Program-made: the position numbers and the translations under genes
DNA from: Vanilla planifolia
Taxonomy: Eukaryota; Streptophyta; Magnoliopsida; Asparagales; Orchidaceae
NCBI GenBank assembly: GCA_023846275.1
Contig: JAIUJO010000190.1
Coordinates: 758,298-822,297 of the forward strand
Reading direction: 5' to 3'
Length of the DNA stretch: 64,000 nucleotides
The notes under the pieces: model-generated
The model's database searches: none
Told to the model about the DNA's origin: nothing
Seen by the model: the letters and a program-made list of their open reading frames with translations, nothing else
Part shown: in pieces, positions 1 through 12,855 of the stretch
Layout of the letters: the number at the start of each line of letters is the position of its first letter
Numbering within the stretch: the stretch's first letter is position 1

Positions 1-120
1 CTTCATGTTGTTATCTTTATAGCAAATAAAAAATAATTATGTAATAAACATAAACAATAAAGTATATATATATCATAATTTTTTGATATTAAAATATAAA
101 ACATATGAAATTTTCTTGAA

Positions 121-153
121 TATATATATATATATATATATAAATATATATAT
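121..153. repeat. TA dinucleotide microsatellite
   Basis: A run of alternating T and A, interrupted once by AA, next to the first minus-strand 5S-like segment. It is a simple repeat prone to slippage. No function is inferred. Confidence 0.85.
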
Positions 154-171
154 TTGATGGCTAGAAATGTG

Positions 172-290
172 TTCAACATAAGAACTTTTCAAGAGTTCAC
201 CCATCCCAATACTACAATCAACTAAGCACGCTTTACTTTAGAGTTCTTATAAGGTCTAGAATTATAATATTAGTGTGGTCACACATGCAT
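172..290 (-). pseudogene. 5S rRNA-like segment (minus arm, copy 1)
   Basis: On the minus strand this copy has TGTGACCACA at its 5' side, an A-box region AAGCGTGCTT (224-233) that keeps the CpG lost in nearly all other copies, and a C-box GTATTGGGATGGGTGAACTC. It has the shared insertion after ACCA, so it is not an intact gene. The bases at its 5' end are repeated at 316-339. Confidence 0.85.
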
Positions 291-339
291 AGAACCATTT
301 TCAAAAACATTTTTAAATATTAGTGTGGTCACACATGCA
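266..339. repeat. 24-bp exact direct duplication, 50 bp apart
   Basis: The 24-bp block at 266-289 (core GTGTGGTCACACATGCA) recurs without change at 316-339. It covers the 5' end of the 5S-like copy on the minus strand. In such a diverged array, an exact repeat suggests a fairly recent local slip or repair event. Confidence 0.85.
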
Positions 340-1360
340 CTTTGAAAATGGCGAACTAGCCATCTTTAGAGTAGCTTGGTATGTTTAGCATGCTTTTGGG
401 ATTGAAGACATGAGCATTAGCTTTGGTAATGTATTAGTTTACTATAATATAAAGCATTAGTTGAATAATTTTGTGACTCTCCTTATTCTTATCTACTAGA
501 AATCATATTTAAGCATTGAAATATCTAATGACTAAGTTATTTGTAATTATTATGATATTATAGTAGTCCTATTGAAAGAATATTTTAAGAATTTTTTAAG
601 CTATTTGGAAGCTTCTTTTATTATAGCTTTTGACAAATTTTCTAAGAACTATGACTAACTATTTTCTGTAAATACCCAATCACTTTGAATGAAATGACTA
701 ATGAATGTGACAAAGAATTCGACGTCTCAAAGTAGGGTGGTTCATATTCTACTGGCATAAAATTTTTCTCGCATCACCAGTGGTTTACAATTACTTGAAA
801 TCCTAAATTTTCTTAGCCAGGCCAAATTCTTTTAAGCATTATTTTTTTTAATTCTTTGCATAACTTTTATCTCTTCATGCCTTTTTACATTAACTAGTAA
901 ACATAAATTTTTTTCGCAAATCCAAACATCAGCATTCATTTTATTAATCCCTTTCATATTTTTAAGCTCTACATACCTTTTTACATTCATTATAATGCAT
1001 AATCTTTTATCCATTTTTATCAAAATAATGTTTCATGCTATGTTTTTTTTTAGGATGGATGGATTCAAATTCTGAAAGACTAAGTTTTATCTCCTGAAAA
1101 CTTAGTTGGGGTTAAGCTCACAGAAAATCAAGGTAATTTTTAATCTATAAAAGCTAGTATGTGAAAGGGAATCACATAAAAAAACCTCAAACTATAATTC
1201 TTTTATAAGTGGAGTTTTATTTAAACAAAGTTTTGTGTCAACATTGATTTTATTTTGAACTGAACCTACTGAAAATTTTACTACAGCATTTCAATTTTTT
1301 TATTATAAAATTATAAATTATTACATTAGTAAATCTATGTTTTTCATAAATATTAAATTA
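340..1360 (-). repeat. Family A fragment A1 (internally deleted)
   Basis: Less A+T-rich than its surroundings. Part 340-540 matches A3 (GGATTGAAGACATGAGCATT at 399-418 against GATCGAAGACATGTGCATG at 8181-8199). Part 560-1,360 matches A2 (ACTGGCATAAAATTTTTC at 751-768 against 4594-4612, and the TAAATCTATGTTTT end). The middle of the family, present in A3 at about 8,340-9,560, is missing. No long or conserved reading frame is shared with the other copies. Family identity is unknown. Confidence 0.7.
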
Positions 1361-1744
1361 TTTTCTAATGATATGTTAATAAGAAATATAATTGATATAT
1401 TGGGAAAAATTATTTTAAGCCATAATTCACCTTCTTTTATGAGATTCACACACTTATTTTATATTTGAAATACACTTTAAAAAACTTTATGCTTATTATA
1501 TAAGTAATGATATGTTCTAATTTAAACATTTTATTTATAAATAACTATAAAAAATTACATAAAGTATTATTTTGGGTAACATAGATTTTATTATATATGA
1601 TTTTATTCACTTATTATAATATTCTAAACAATAAAAAATTTTAATTCTGTAACAAATGTTTATAATAAAATCTATATTTATCAAAAAAATTATACATCAA
1701 AGTATATAACATGGTAAAGTTCGTGAATAATATTAATTGATGGA

Positions 1745-2070
1745 CTAAAAAGAGGAAATCGAGACGTTGAAAATTATTTTGTAGTGATAAAGAAAGACAC
1801 AAATTGTTAAGAGTAAAATAAAGAAGGAAATAGTAATAGATAGAAATGAGAGAAGATTTAATGATGAGGAAAAGAAATAAGAGATAATAGAGGAGACAAA
1901 GAATATATAAATAAATGAAAAATGGAAAGAGAAGTAGTGAAGGACGTAGGGGGGAGATAGACCATGAAAAATATAAGAAAATAAAGAATAAAGAGGCAAA
2001 TCAAGAATATTAGTAACAGCAAGAAGAAAGTAAGAGAATATATGAGACATTGGCATAAAGTAAAAAAGTG
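1745..2070 (-). repeat. C/T tract of a minus-arm monomer
   Basis: Purine-rich on the plus strand (GAGA, AAGA and GGAGA words), hence C/T-rich in the 5S sense direction. The open frame across it encodes only Ser/Phe/Leu/Ile-rich sequence. Other minus-arm tracts lie at 3,200-3,430, 5,460-5,790, 6,830-7,190, 9,850-10,000, 10,600-10,960 and 11,640-11,860. Confidence 0.8.
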
Positions 2071-2720
2071 AAAGAAATAATTAACTAAAAGTTAAATCAT
2101 AACAACAAAACTTACTATTTTTATTAAATATAATAGCCTAATAAAATATAATAGTTAACATTAATAAAATACAAAAAACATTGAAGGTTTTTTATTACGT
2201 TATAATATTTTAAATATTAAAGGAATATTTTGACTATTTATTTAATATATTTTATTGATACTTAAAATTTAAAAATATATTATTAAAAAATAAATGATTT
2301 AATTATTTTAATATATAATCTTGATATAACATGCTATAGATCACAAATAAAAATAATATTTAACATTAAGAATATAATTATTAAAGTAATAATATTTTAA
2401 AATATAATATTAATATATGTAAAACAATGTATACATGATATTTATATTATTATAAATATAAAATATTTTTTTTTATTATCAGTGATATCAGTTATTTTGT
2501 TAAATATTAAATTTTACTAGAATTATTATTTTTTATATCATATGATGTGCCATATTTGTCATTATATGATTTTAAAGAAATATTATGCACTTATTATTAA
2601 CAATTAATCACTAAAATGGTAATTGAGAATAATGATTTATAATAATTAAACTTTTAATATTAACATCTCATGAAAATAAAATATCACTCAAGTGAAAAAG
2701 GAATATGAAAAAATACTTGC

Positions 2721-2830
2721 ATGAAGAAGACTTTTTAAGAGGTCAGTAATCCTAATGTGACTCTCAGCAAAGAAAACATATCTTTGTAGTTCTAATGACA
2801 TCTAGTGCCATAATGGGCATATGGACACAT
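2721..2830 (-). pseudogene. 5S rRNA-like segment (minus arm, copy 2)
   Basis: A degenerate copy. On the minus strand ATTAGAACTACAAAGATATG, a gap-prone middle, and CTTAAAAAGTCTTCTTCATG remain in the 5S order. The C-box is badly eroded. The assignment rests on order, spacing and leader context. Confidence 0.65.
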
Positions 2831-3689
2831 ACACAAACAATAGGCAAAAGATAATAGTTACCTTCTTATTATGTTGAAAATAATGACATATTTCCAAATG
2901 GTTTCTAATTATTAAGCAAAAAGATATTAAAAAATATTATTCTTATTATATATGCTATAATATATTCTAATATCAATATTTTACTTATAAAAAATGTTTT
3001 AGAATTACATAAGATTTTATTTTTGATAACTTAGATATTAATATATAAGATTTTTCTTTTATTATGTTATCTCTTTGTAAATAAAAACTTTAATTAACAT
3101 AAGAAATATAGATAATAATATATATTTTTGAAATGAATATTATATATTAAACTAATTAACATGAGGTCTTTCTTTAATATTATTAAATTGATGAGCTAAA
3201 AAAGAGGTACTGGCATTAGGGAAACTTATTTTATAAGCATGAAAAACATGAATTCTTAAAAGCAAAAAAAGTGAAAAATAATAATAGAAATTGATGAGAG
3301 ATAATTTAATGAAGAGAAAAATAATAAAGAGATGGAGAATGAAGACACAAATAGAGAACGATAGTTCGAGAGAGAAGAAAGTTAGGGAAAATGAGAGATA
3401 TTGAGATAAAAAGAAAAAGGTGAGAGAAGTAATTAAATAATAGCTAAATATTAATAATTATTCTTATTATATTTATAAAATATAAAAAGTTATTCAAAAA
3501 TATTATTTAATAATAATAAAATACCTATAGTATTATGGAATTATTCTTATTTCAAAATATTTCATATATTTAGAAAAAAACTCTTAAATTAATGTATTAT
3601 TTTTATACTTAAAATTTAAAAAAAATTATTGAATATATAATAATATAATTATTCTTATATATTATTTATATATGACGTAATATACATAA

Positions 3690-5120
3690 TAAAGCAAAAA
3701 TTCATCAGGTCAAAGTGGAAGCTGTTCGAACAAAATATAACTAGACAGGTTGAACATGGATAAACCTATATGATATGATTTCACCCAAGTGATTAAAATT
3801 GAGTGCAGAAAACTGGAGTAAGGAGATATTTGGTTTGTAGGTTACACTTAAGGGAATGCTTTTAAAGACAAAATAAATTTCCACTCTTGATTGTGGAACT
3901 ATGTCCCTTGTGAAAGCCTCCAACCAAAACTGATCTTGCTCAGCAACATCTAGTTACGCATTTTCTCAATCACACTATGGTGATCTCCTTCACCTTTAAG
4001 TAGTGATCTTAATCAATCCAATAGTCCATTTGATTAGCCAATGTGCTAGTTACGACTTCATCCATTTATACTAATTAATCCATTAGACGGTTGTTATTTC
4101 TTTTGACTTCATTAGACAGAAATTTTTATATTTTTTTAAATAATCTTTCCTTTATCTGAAGGCCAATATCCCTACTATTCGAATCCTACAATTCATATCA
4201 AATCTTGATTTACTATAGATTAATCAAACATTCTAGATCTCGTTTCACTTGACTGAATCGCCCTGATTAAATCCAATTTAATGCAACCATCTAGAAGCTC
4301 ATCTTCTTTTTAAAGTTTGATGCAGTGGTTCAGATCTCCCCTGTGCCAATCCAACAACAAAAGTCAATCCTACAAAATGGCTAAAAACTTATCTGTTATT
4401 AAGCCATCAAAGCCACAATTTTGGAAGAATATTTTAAAATGTTTTTATGATATTTTGAAGGTTCTTTTGTAACAACTTTTCACTCAGTTTCTAATAGCTA
4501 CGAAAAAAATATAAATTCCAATTTGTTACGACTAAAATGCTTAGTGAACAATAATAAGATTCTAATATCTTAAAAAATGGCTACATCCTATACTGCTGGC
4601 ATAAACTTCCTTTTGCATCACCTAGGACGTATGATAACTTTAAATTAAAAATTCTTCCAACAAGGCCAAATTCTTCTATCCTTTCTTTCTCTAAACACTT
4701 TTTTTAATTTTGAACCCTTCCTGTCTTATTACATTTAGCAAACAGCATAAGAAAATTTTTACATTTTGACAAAAACATTTCTCTTACTATATTTTTGTTT
4801 ATCTTTTGAGATTGGTAGCCTGACATTAATGGAAGTAAGAGCTTTGTTTGATCGCATGAAAAACCAAGTTTTGATTGACATCATAGCAGCTCGAGTTAAA
4901 GGTTAGCCTTGAAAATCTAGTATGATAGAGGTAAACTGTAAAGAAAAATCTCAACTTGTAATTCGTTTACAAGTGAAGTGTTTTCAAACTAACTTTGTGG
5001 TGGACCTGTGTTGTAGTTTGAGCCAAATCACCTAAAAAATTTTCTATACAATTTCAAATTATTATTTTATTATAAAAATAATAAATTATTAATTCAGTAA
5101 ATCTATGTTTTAAATAGATA
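3690..5120 (-). repeat. Family A fragment A2
   Basis: The G+C-richest stretch of the left arm. Region 3,700-4,400 matches A3 at 8,950-9,560 (for example a 'gtgatctccttc' / 'gagatcccttctg' block followed by CCTTTAA). Region 4,420-4,720 matches A1 and A3 (GCTGGCATAAACTTCCTT at 4595-4612). Region 4,730-5,120 matches A1 at 860-1,360. The part nearest the 5S segment is missing. A 60-codon minus-strand frame at 3741-3923 is not conserved in A3 and is not called as a gene. Confidence 0.75.
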
Positions 5121-6393
5121 CTATATTATTTTAGTAATTTATCTGATTTTCTCAGATTGACATAGTTTTTTACATAATATGTAGTATTTAAAAATTTTAA
5201 ATTTTACATATGTCATAATATATTTTGATATTAATATTAGGTATATATAATTAATGAAAAAAAAATTTCATAAAAAATTAATTTTGAAAACATACACATT
5301 GATATATAAATTTGTTTTCTATTATGGTATCATTTTTATAAAAAAATAAATTATTTAAAAAATATAAAAAATTAAATATACATTTATGATAAATAATTTA
5401 AATTAAAAAATATAATATGAATGATTTTCAAAATATTCTTAATTTATGGACATAAAAAAGATAATAAAGATGGAGATAACTATGTTACTAGAGAAAGAGA
5501 AAGAAATGGATTAATAAGAGTAAAATAAAGAAGGAAATAATAAAAGAGAAGGAAAAGAGATTACCTAATATACAAAAATAGAATAGAAAAAATATAAAGT
5601 AAATAAATAGAACAAATAAAAAAATATGAAATAGAGAGAAATTAAAAAGTAGAAGAGGATATATGAGATAGAGAGTTGGTGAAAAATATGTGACAGAGAA
5701 TAGGGAGAAAAAAGTATGGTAATAAGATAACAAAGGAAGCGAGAGAATGCAAAAAAATTTGAAATAAAAAGATAAAGAGAGAACTAATTAAATAAAAGTT
5801 AAATTTTAAAACTTGAAAATATAATACTTATTAAATAAAATAGGTTAATCATATAAAACACTTAACAATAATAAAATATAAAAAAATTTGATGTTTATCA
5901 TCGTTTTAGGGCATTACAAATATTTAAGGAATATTTTGACTAATAATTTAATATTATTTTCAATATATATTAATTAAAATATGTACTTAAATAATAAATA
6001 TAATAATTATTCTAAAATATTTTCATTTTGTGTTGTAATATAGATAGTAAATATAATTATTAGCCTTCCTTAATGAATAAATTTTATATTATTAATAAAC
6101 TATATATGTAACATATATATAATTTTGTAAATATAAATTAATCAAATTTATTATTATTGATATATTTAATTTTGCTGAACATTAAACTATATTTAAGCTA
6201 CTATTTTGTTAAATCACAAAATGTACTTTATTTCTTATTATATGAATAGAAAAATAATCTAGTAAAATATTGTTAATAATTAATTACTAAAGTACTAATT
6301 ATAAACTATCTATTGTAGTAGAAAATGTTTTTAGCATTAACATCCTATTACAATCAATTGTCATTTAATAGAAAAAGAAATCCCACAAAAAAA

Positions 6394-6510
6394 CAACATG
6401 AGGACTTCTCGATCGGTCACCAATTGGGTTACTACTCTCCCATAAGCAAGCTTATCTTTTGAGTTCTAATGAGATTCAATATTATAATGTTGTTATGGTT
6501 CAACTTGCAT
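6394..6510 (-). pseudogene. 5S rRNA-like segment (minus arm, copy 3)
   Basis: On the minus strand it keeps ATCTCATTAGAACTCAAAAG, then AGAGTAGTAACCCAATTGG, and GAGAAGTCCTCATGTTG at the 3' end. The GAGTAGTA internal-element word is intact. The C-box is changed at the GATGGG core. Confidence 0.8.
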
Positions 6511-7805
6511 ATAAAAGAAACCATTATAGTTATGTGATTATCATCATCAAGATATTGAATAATTTCTAAGATTTTCTTCTTTCTCGACATCATGCAGTTT
6601 TGAAAAAGATTTAGGCCTACTATATAATTCCATATATTTTAATATCGAAACTTTTGAAACATAAAATTGATAAAACATTACTTAAATTACTATTTTTCGT
6701 AATATATATATTAATTTATAAAAAAATCTTCTATAATATTATAATTCTTATAAATAAAAAATTAAATTAAATAGTAAAGACAAGTTATAAAATATATTTT
6801 TATTATAAATATTATATTTTAAAGTTCAAGAGATGAGAGAACAATATATTATGAATTTAAGGATTTTAAAAGACATAATAGAAATGAAGATAACTATTCT
6901 ATAGGATAAAAAAGTCATCGATTGATAATAGTTAAATTTAAAGGAAAATAATAATAGGGAGAGATGTAATAAGATTATTGATGTAGAAAAGAAGAGAACA
7001 TAAAGGGGATAAAAAGAATGAATAAATAAGTAAGAGAGAGAGAGAAATAAGAAAGCATAGAGGTATAAATGACATAATAATGTCAGGATAAAAAAATAAA
7101 AAGACTAATAAGAGAATGATAATAAGAGAGACGAGGAAGTGAGAGAATATGTGACACATTTTGATAAAGAGAAAAAAGTGAGTGAAATAATTAAATAAAA
7201 GCCAAATCTTAGTAATTAAACCAATAATATTTATTAAATATAATACATTATTCATATATAACATTGAATAATAATAAAATATTATTTTTTTATTTTGCAA
7301 TTTTTTAAAAAATATTTTGACTATTAATTTAATAAAATTTTATCCATACTAAAAATTTAAAAAATTAATTAAAAATATAAATTATATATTTTTCTAATAT
7401 GCTATCTTAATAAGATGCTATGCACATAATAAATATAAAAAATATCTAATATAACTATTATGATATTTGATTCTTAAAATTCTTTAATATAATATTATAA
7501 TATTTAAAAACTTTTGTATACATTATATATACAATAATAGATATAAATTAATTCTAGTTTATTTTAATTAATATAAATTATTTTGCTTATTATTAAACTA
7601 TATTAAAATTATTGTTGTATTTCGTTATTTGATGGTCATATTTACTGTTTTATAACATTAAAAATTATATTATAAATCCATTAATAATAATTAATAGCTA
7701 AAATGATAAATATAAAATACCATTTATAATACTTAAATTTCTTAACATTAATAGACAAAAATCTGTTGTCATTTGTTGGAAATAGAAATGTTATGACAAA
7801 ATTCA

Positions 7806-7920
7806 TTGAACACAAGGACTTTTGACGAGGCTACCCATCTCAATGCTAGTCTCTCTAAGGTATGCTTAACTTTGAAATTCTAATGAGTTCAAGTTCTATA
7901 GCAAATTTGTTGTCACATAT
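7806..7920 (-). pseudogene. 5S rRNA-like segment (minus arm, copy 4)
   Basis: On the minus strand, AACTCATTAGAATTTCAAAG is followed by TTAAGCATACC and a C-box that still reads TTGAGATGGGTAGCC. The 3' end is CAAAAGTCCTTGTGTTC. The A-box and C-box regions are recognisable and the rest is eroded. Confidence 0.75.
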
Positions 7921-8029
7921 GTATAGAAATGGCAAAGAGTTGTAGTTTTATAATTATTTCTTTGACAATATCAAACTCTTTCTAAAATTTTATAATCTAT
8001 TAAACATATGCCTTTGTTTATCCTTGTGT

Positions 8030-9850
8030 TTGATGAGTCAAGCATTAAATGTTTAGCATTATATTCTAGTAGCTTTAGTTAAGTGCGAAATTATTTTACA
8101 TGTAAAGAACAAGTGATACAATTTGAACATGGAAAACTAGTGGTCTTCAAGCTACCTTGGAATATTCAACAAGCATCAGAGATCGAAGACATGTGCATGA
8201 GCAATAATAAGGTTTTATTTTACAATGAATTAGAATGTTAGCTTGTTGGTTTGAAGAAACTCTCTTATCGCATCAATTTCAAATCATATTTATGTATCTA
8301 AATTGTTTGATCATCTTCTTTATTTAGCATACAAATAAAATTCTTTTTTTCGTTATCTCAATTATTTTCTCATATCAAATCCTAATTAAACCATTAATTG
8401 AATTAACATAATTCTTTTTATTAATCATTCCTACCTCTTGTTCAATCATACTTTTATATTTTTGAAAATTTCTACATTAGGTTCGTTATTAAATATTAAT
8501 TACATAAAAATAATTTTATTAAATTTTTATAACAAAGTAAATAAAAAAAATTTATACAACATTTCAAGCATTGCCTATATGCAAAAGAATTGGGCCAAGA
8601 TAAAGACCAAGCTTAGCACTTTCGTATTTTTGCAAATTCTAATTTAGGTTGATTCTTAAATTTGTTTACATAAAAATGTAATTATATTAAAATTTTAATA
8701 ATTAAATATGTATAAAAGTTTTATGCAACATTTTATTGTATGATTGAATGCAAATGTCTTGGGCTGAGCTTAAGCCCTTGCATAGGGTAAGTAAAAACAG
8801 TTAGATATAGATTAGGTTGACCCATTCTAGCTCATGATCAATTCTCAAAAAAGATAGTCGAATGCATTGGATCATACTTGGAAGCATTCAAACCAAATAC
8901 AAGTGTGGGATAGGTTAAAATAGAAATCAACCCGGAATATATGAGTCGGACCAAGCTATTAAATTTTGAGCACACAAATTGGCAGCCAACCAAATATGTT
9001 TTTACATGTTACACCAGGGCCAATGCTTATAAAGACCAAATAAGTTTCCCCTCTTGCAATGTGATATTGTGCACCTTGTGATGGTCTCCATCACAAACAA
9101 TTAATGTTCAACATTGTTTGATTGCACATTTTCTTCATTGCAAGCTAGAGATCCCTTCTGCCTTTAAACAATGATGATAATTGATCTAATCATCCATTTA
9201 ATAGGTCGATCAAATGGTTACTAATATATATACTCTAATTTATTGATTCTTATGATGGTTGTAATAATGTAGGACTTTATTGGATGGCTATTTTGCATCA
9301 ACATTTTAAATAAATCAATCCTTATTCTTATGTCATAGATCTTTCCCATTTTAGTAGTATGGTTTTCATCTAATCTTGAATTTACCATAGAAAAATTGAA
9401 CAATCCAAAACTCATCTAACCTGATCAAATGGACCAAATAAAATGTAATTTGATTTAACAATGTAGGACTCATTACCCATGCAGCCTATGATCAGACTAA
9501 TGAGATCTCCATTATGTTGATCCAACGGCTCCAGTAAATCTTACATAACAACTAATGCACTAGCTATTATTTTTTTATTATAGTAGACATTTTGGAAGAA
9601 TATTTTAAGATATTTTTAACCTTTTTAGAATCTAATTTTTTTTGTAACATTCACTAACTTTTTAAAGGTTATTTCTGATAAACACCTAACCAATATGAAT
9701 GAAATGACTATGAAAGTGAACAATGATGTAACTTTTTAATTAACTGCTAGATCATATTTTGCTGGCATAAATTTCCTTTGGTGATGCCTGCAACTTAAAA
9801 TTACTTGAAATTAAAAATCCTTTCAGTTATGCCTAATTCTCCTAATATAA
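8030..9850 (-). repeat. Family A fragment A3, the longest copy
   Basis: The longest A copy in the window. Segments in order from the 5S side are about 8,040-8,340 (matches A1 and A4), 8,340-8,960 (matches the reverse complement of A5; CCCATTCTAGCTCATGAT at 8821-8838 against ATGAACTAGAATGGG at 50,946-50,960), 8,960-9,560 (matches A2 and A5) and 9,580-9,850 (matches A1 and A2; GCTGGCATAAATTTCC at 9761-9776). It then passes directly into a reversed C/T tract. No protein domain is recognised. Confidence 0.75.
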
Positions 9851-11520
9851 AAGTGATAGAAAGAGATCTGAAAGAGAACAATAGAGATGAGAGAGATGTA
9901 ACAAATAATATAAGGGAATTGATAATGAAGAGGCAAATTAATAAATATAATAAGAGAGAAAAGAAAGTTAGAAAACGAGAGACAGTAAAATGAAGATAAT
10001 AAAGTCAACAAAGTAGCAAAATAAAAGTTTAATTTTAAAAATTAAACTTATGTTATTTATTAAATATAAGACTTTAGATATATTTATAATATTTAATAAT
10101 AATATAATATATAAAAGATTTGTAGTTTATGATTATTTTTAATTATTTCAAAAATTATAAAATGCATTCATTTTTTCTATAAGATTATTTTGCTCATACA
10201 TAAAATAAAATTTATTTATTGAATAATAAATAGTATAATTATTTCAATATATTATTTTTATGTAGCATAGTTTAGATAATAAATATAAATAATTTTTAAT
10301 AATAATAATATAATTGAAATTTTCTAATATTTTTTAATATAATATTTGTATAATTAAAAACTTTTACTCACATCTTATTTATATTATTATAAATATAAAT
10401 TAATTGTAATTATTTTAATTTATATATCTTAATTTTCTCAAAAATAAATTATATTAATTTCATTATTCTATTATATCAACGATGTGCCATATTTATTATT
10501 ATGTAAAATTAATAATATTGTCATAACGTAATTGTTAAAAATTAATTACTAAAATGGTATTTATAAACTTTAAAACTTGAGAGATTTCTTTAATACTCTT
10601 GATCGATGGGCTCAAAAACGATAATAAAAATAAAAAGAATAATTCCATAATTGAAAATGAAAGTCACAAAATTAATAAGAACAAAATAGAGAGGAAAATA
10701 GTAATAGAGATTGATGAGGGATAATTTATGAAAAAGAGAAAGAAAAAAAAGAACATATAATAGATGAAAAGAATAAATAAAAATGGGAGAGAAAAAGAAA
10801 TGAGAAGTTAAGGATTTATAGAGTGGTGTTTTAGGCTTAGAGAAACATATAAAAGAGAATGAAGCAACAAACAAGAGAATGATAATCAAAAGGAGTAGAA
10901 AGTGAGAAAGTGTGAGAGATATTGACATGATGAGCAAATGTAAGAAAAAAATTAAATCACAATAACTAAACATATAATAATAATTTAATATAATAAGTTA
11001 ATCATATATAATATTTAATAATAATAAAGTAGAAAAATATTTTTCATTATTATTTTATAATACAAAAAATATTTAAAGAATATTTAACTATTAATTTAAA
11101 ATTATTTTATTTATAAATTAATGAAAAGAGTTAATTAAGTAATAAATAAAATATTTATTTTTAATATATTATAATTATATGATGTAATATAGGTAGTAAT
11201 TATATATAATATTCAAAATAAATTACATAATTTTACATTTTTAATATTCAATAACATAATATTAATTTTATTAAAAAATTTAAAAACATTACATATATGT
11301 AATTATCAAAATAATCTAATTCTAATGTATTATAATTAATATAAATTTTTTATCTCAATAACAAAATATGATAAAATTATAATTTTATTAGTGAAAATTA
11401 ATTACTAAAATTATAATTCTAAACTATTATTGATAATTGCTTGATTTTTTAACACTAACAATTTATTAAAAATATAATGTCATTCATTACAATATGGAAT
11501 TCTATGTAAACATTTGTAGA

Positions 11521-11634
11521 ACATCAAGAATTCTTAGAGGGTTGCCCATCTCGATACCACTCATGTCCATGCATGATTAACTTTAGAGTTCTAATGAGAC
11601 CTAGTGATATAAAATTTGTATGGCCACACATGCA
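11521..11634 (-). pseudogene. 5S rRNA-like segment (minus arm, copy 5)
   Basis: On the minus strand: TGTGGCCATA, then GGTCTCATTAGAACTCTAAA, GTTAATCATGCATGG, a C-box region GAGATGGGCAACCC, and AAGAATTCTTGATGTTC. This is the last minus-strand copy before the orientation switch. Confidence 0.8.
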
Positions 11635-11639
11635 TATAA

Positions 11640-11862
11640 TTAATAAGGAATAATAGATGAGATAAAAAGATTGAATAAAAAAGACAAAAGAAAGAGAAAT
11701 GAGAAATTAAAGAATGATAGATGAGAATTGTTGGTCAAGAAGAATATAAGGATGTAGATAACAAAGAGACAAATAATAGAATGATAACAAAATGGAGTAT
11801 AAACTAGGACAATATGAGTATATTGTGATAAAGAGAAAAATGTAAGAGAAATATTCTCATAA
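11640..11862 (-). repeat. Reversed C/T tract ending at the inversion junction
   Basis: Purine-rich on the plus strand, with words such as AAAGAGAAATGAGAAATTAA. It stops near 11,860, at the part that is normally the beginning of a C/T tract (GATAAAGAGAAAAATGTAAG at 11,829-11,848). It is followed at once by family B sequence in the opposite orientation. Confidence 0.75.
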
Positions 11863-12165
11863 AATATGACAGGGATCATTCGATCGTGAAAATATGCGAT
11901 TAGATGGTGCTTACTAATCCTCTAATTAAGGAATTCACCATGCTGAAATGTTTGCTTGTTTTGTCTCACATTGCATATTAGTGTTCTTGGTTTCTCCTTC
12001 CAAGGATTTTTTAACATTAAAGTGTAGACAAGTAACTTGTTTTGTTGGCCTTTGTTGTGTTCGTGTGTTCACAAACTTATCACCCAAGCGGCTAAAGAGC
12101 GAGTTTTCGTGCAACCATCATGGTCCACTATGTCAACAAGTGCATTTTTATCGGTTATATTTATT
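11863..12165 (+). repeat. Family B fragment B4 at the inversion junction
   Basis: A 300-bp, less A+T-rich segment. It matches the last third of family B: CGATCGTGAAAATATGC at 11,882-11,898 against CGATAGTGAAAATGTA in B1 near 34,136; ACTAATCCTCTAATTAAGG against TTAATCCTTCAATTCAAG in B3 near 44,646; then a TTTTGTCTCACATTGC block and a TTATCACCCAAGCGGC block. It runs into a plus-strand C/T tract by the same junction seen in B1 and B2. A 186-codon frame starts in it at 11,948 but continues into the C/T tract, so I do not call a gene. Confidence 0.65.
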
Positions 12166-12510
12166 AAATTTTTTCTCATTTTTTTTTTACTTTAACATAA
12201 TCTCTAACTTCCTAGTCTCTCATATAATCACTCTTTTGTTTATATCTTCGGTCCCCATCTCCTTACATTATTCACAGCCTCACTCAATTCTCTATCCCTC
12301 CATACTGTCTTCATTGTCTTACTTTCACCTATTTATTTATTCCTTTTATCATCTTTATGTTCTCTTTTTTTCTACTTCATTAAATTATTTTTTATGCCTC
12401 TATATTATTATTTTCCTCTCTTTTTTGCTCTCATCAATCCTTAAATTTCTCTCTCTTATAGAAAAATTATCTCTCACTCTATTATCCTTTTTTCAACCAA
12501 TTAATTAGTA
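12166..12510 (+). repeat. First plus-strand C/T tract
   Basis: Polypyrimidine tract with scattered purines (TTCTCATTTTTTTTTTAC and CTCTCATATAATCACTC type words). It faces the reversed tract at 11,640-11,862 across 300 bp of family B. Together the two form a large imperfect inverted repeat. Confidence 0.8.
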
Positions 12511-12855
12511 ATATTTAAAAAATCAATCATATTAATTACTTTAATATATAATGTATACAAGAAAAACATATTCTATTATTAATATTTGTTATGTAGTTTC
12601 ATTTTTTATTTACACAAAAGTTAACATAATTAAAGAAATTTTCTTTTAAAATTATGGACCTTTATTGACAATATTAGTTTATGCAATTATTTATTAATTT
12701 AATTTTTAAAAAATCGTTATATGATGATATATTATGACATATGTAATAAGAAAAGGGTTATTTAAAAGTTTATAGGCTTTATAATTTTGGAAATTTTAGA
12801 AATGGTTCATTTCCATCAAAAACAAAATCAAACAACTACAATATTTTTCTTTTGA

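Larger units (their letters stand above)
1..11862 (-). repeat. Minus-strand arm of the 5S-derived satellite array
   Basis: Diverged tandem array in which the 5S-like segments (172-290, 2721-2830, 6394-6510, 7806-7920, 11521-11634) and the C/T tracts all read on the minus strand. Spacing between 5S-like segments is 2.5, 3.7, 1.4 and 3.7 kb. The long gaps contain family A pieces and monomers whose 5S-like part has been lost, for example around 3,680 and 10,560. The remaining sequence, such as 2,070-2,700, 5,800-6,380, 7,200-7,790, 10,000-10,590 and 10,970-11,500, is A+T-rich spacer with no coding, RNA or mobile-element signal that I can see. Confidence 0.8.

Noticed and set aside
9221-9415. 64-codon minus-strand frame in family A copy A3
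   Set aside because: The corresponding stretches of A2 and A5 are interrupted, and the peptide matches no family I recognise.
11948-12508. 186-codon open frame on the plus strand
   Set aside because: It begins in the truncated family B segment and its second half is read-through of a C/T tract, giving Ser/Phe/Leu-rich sequence. No domain is recognised, and the matching part of B1 and B2 is not open in that frame.
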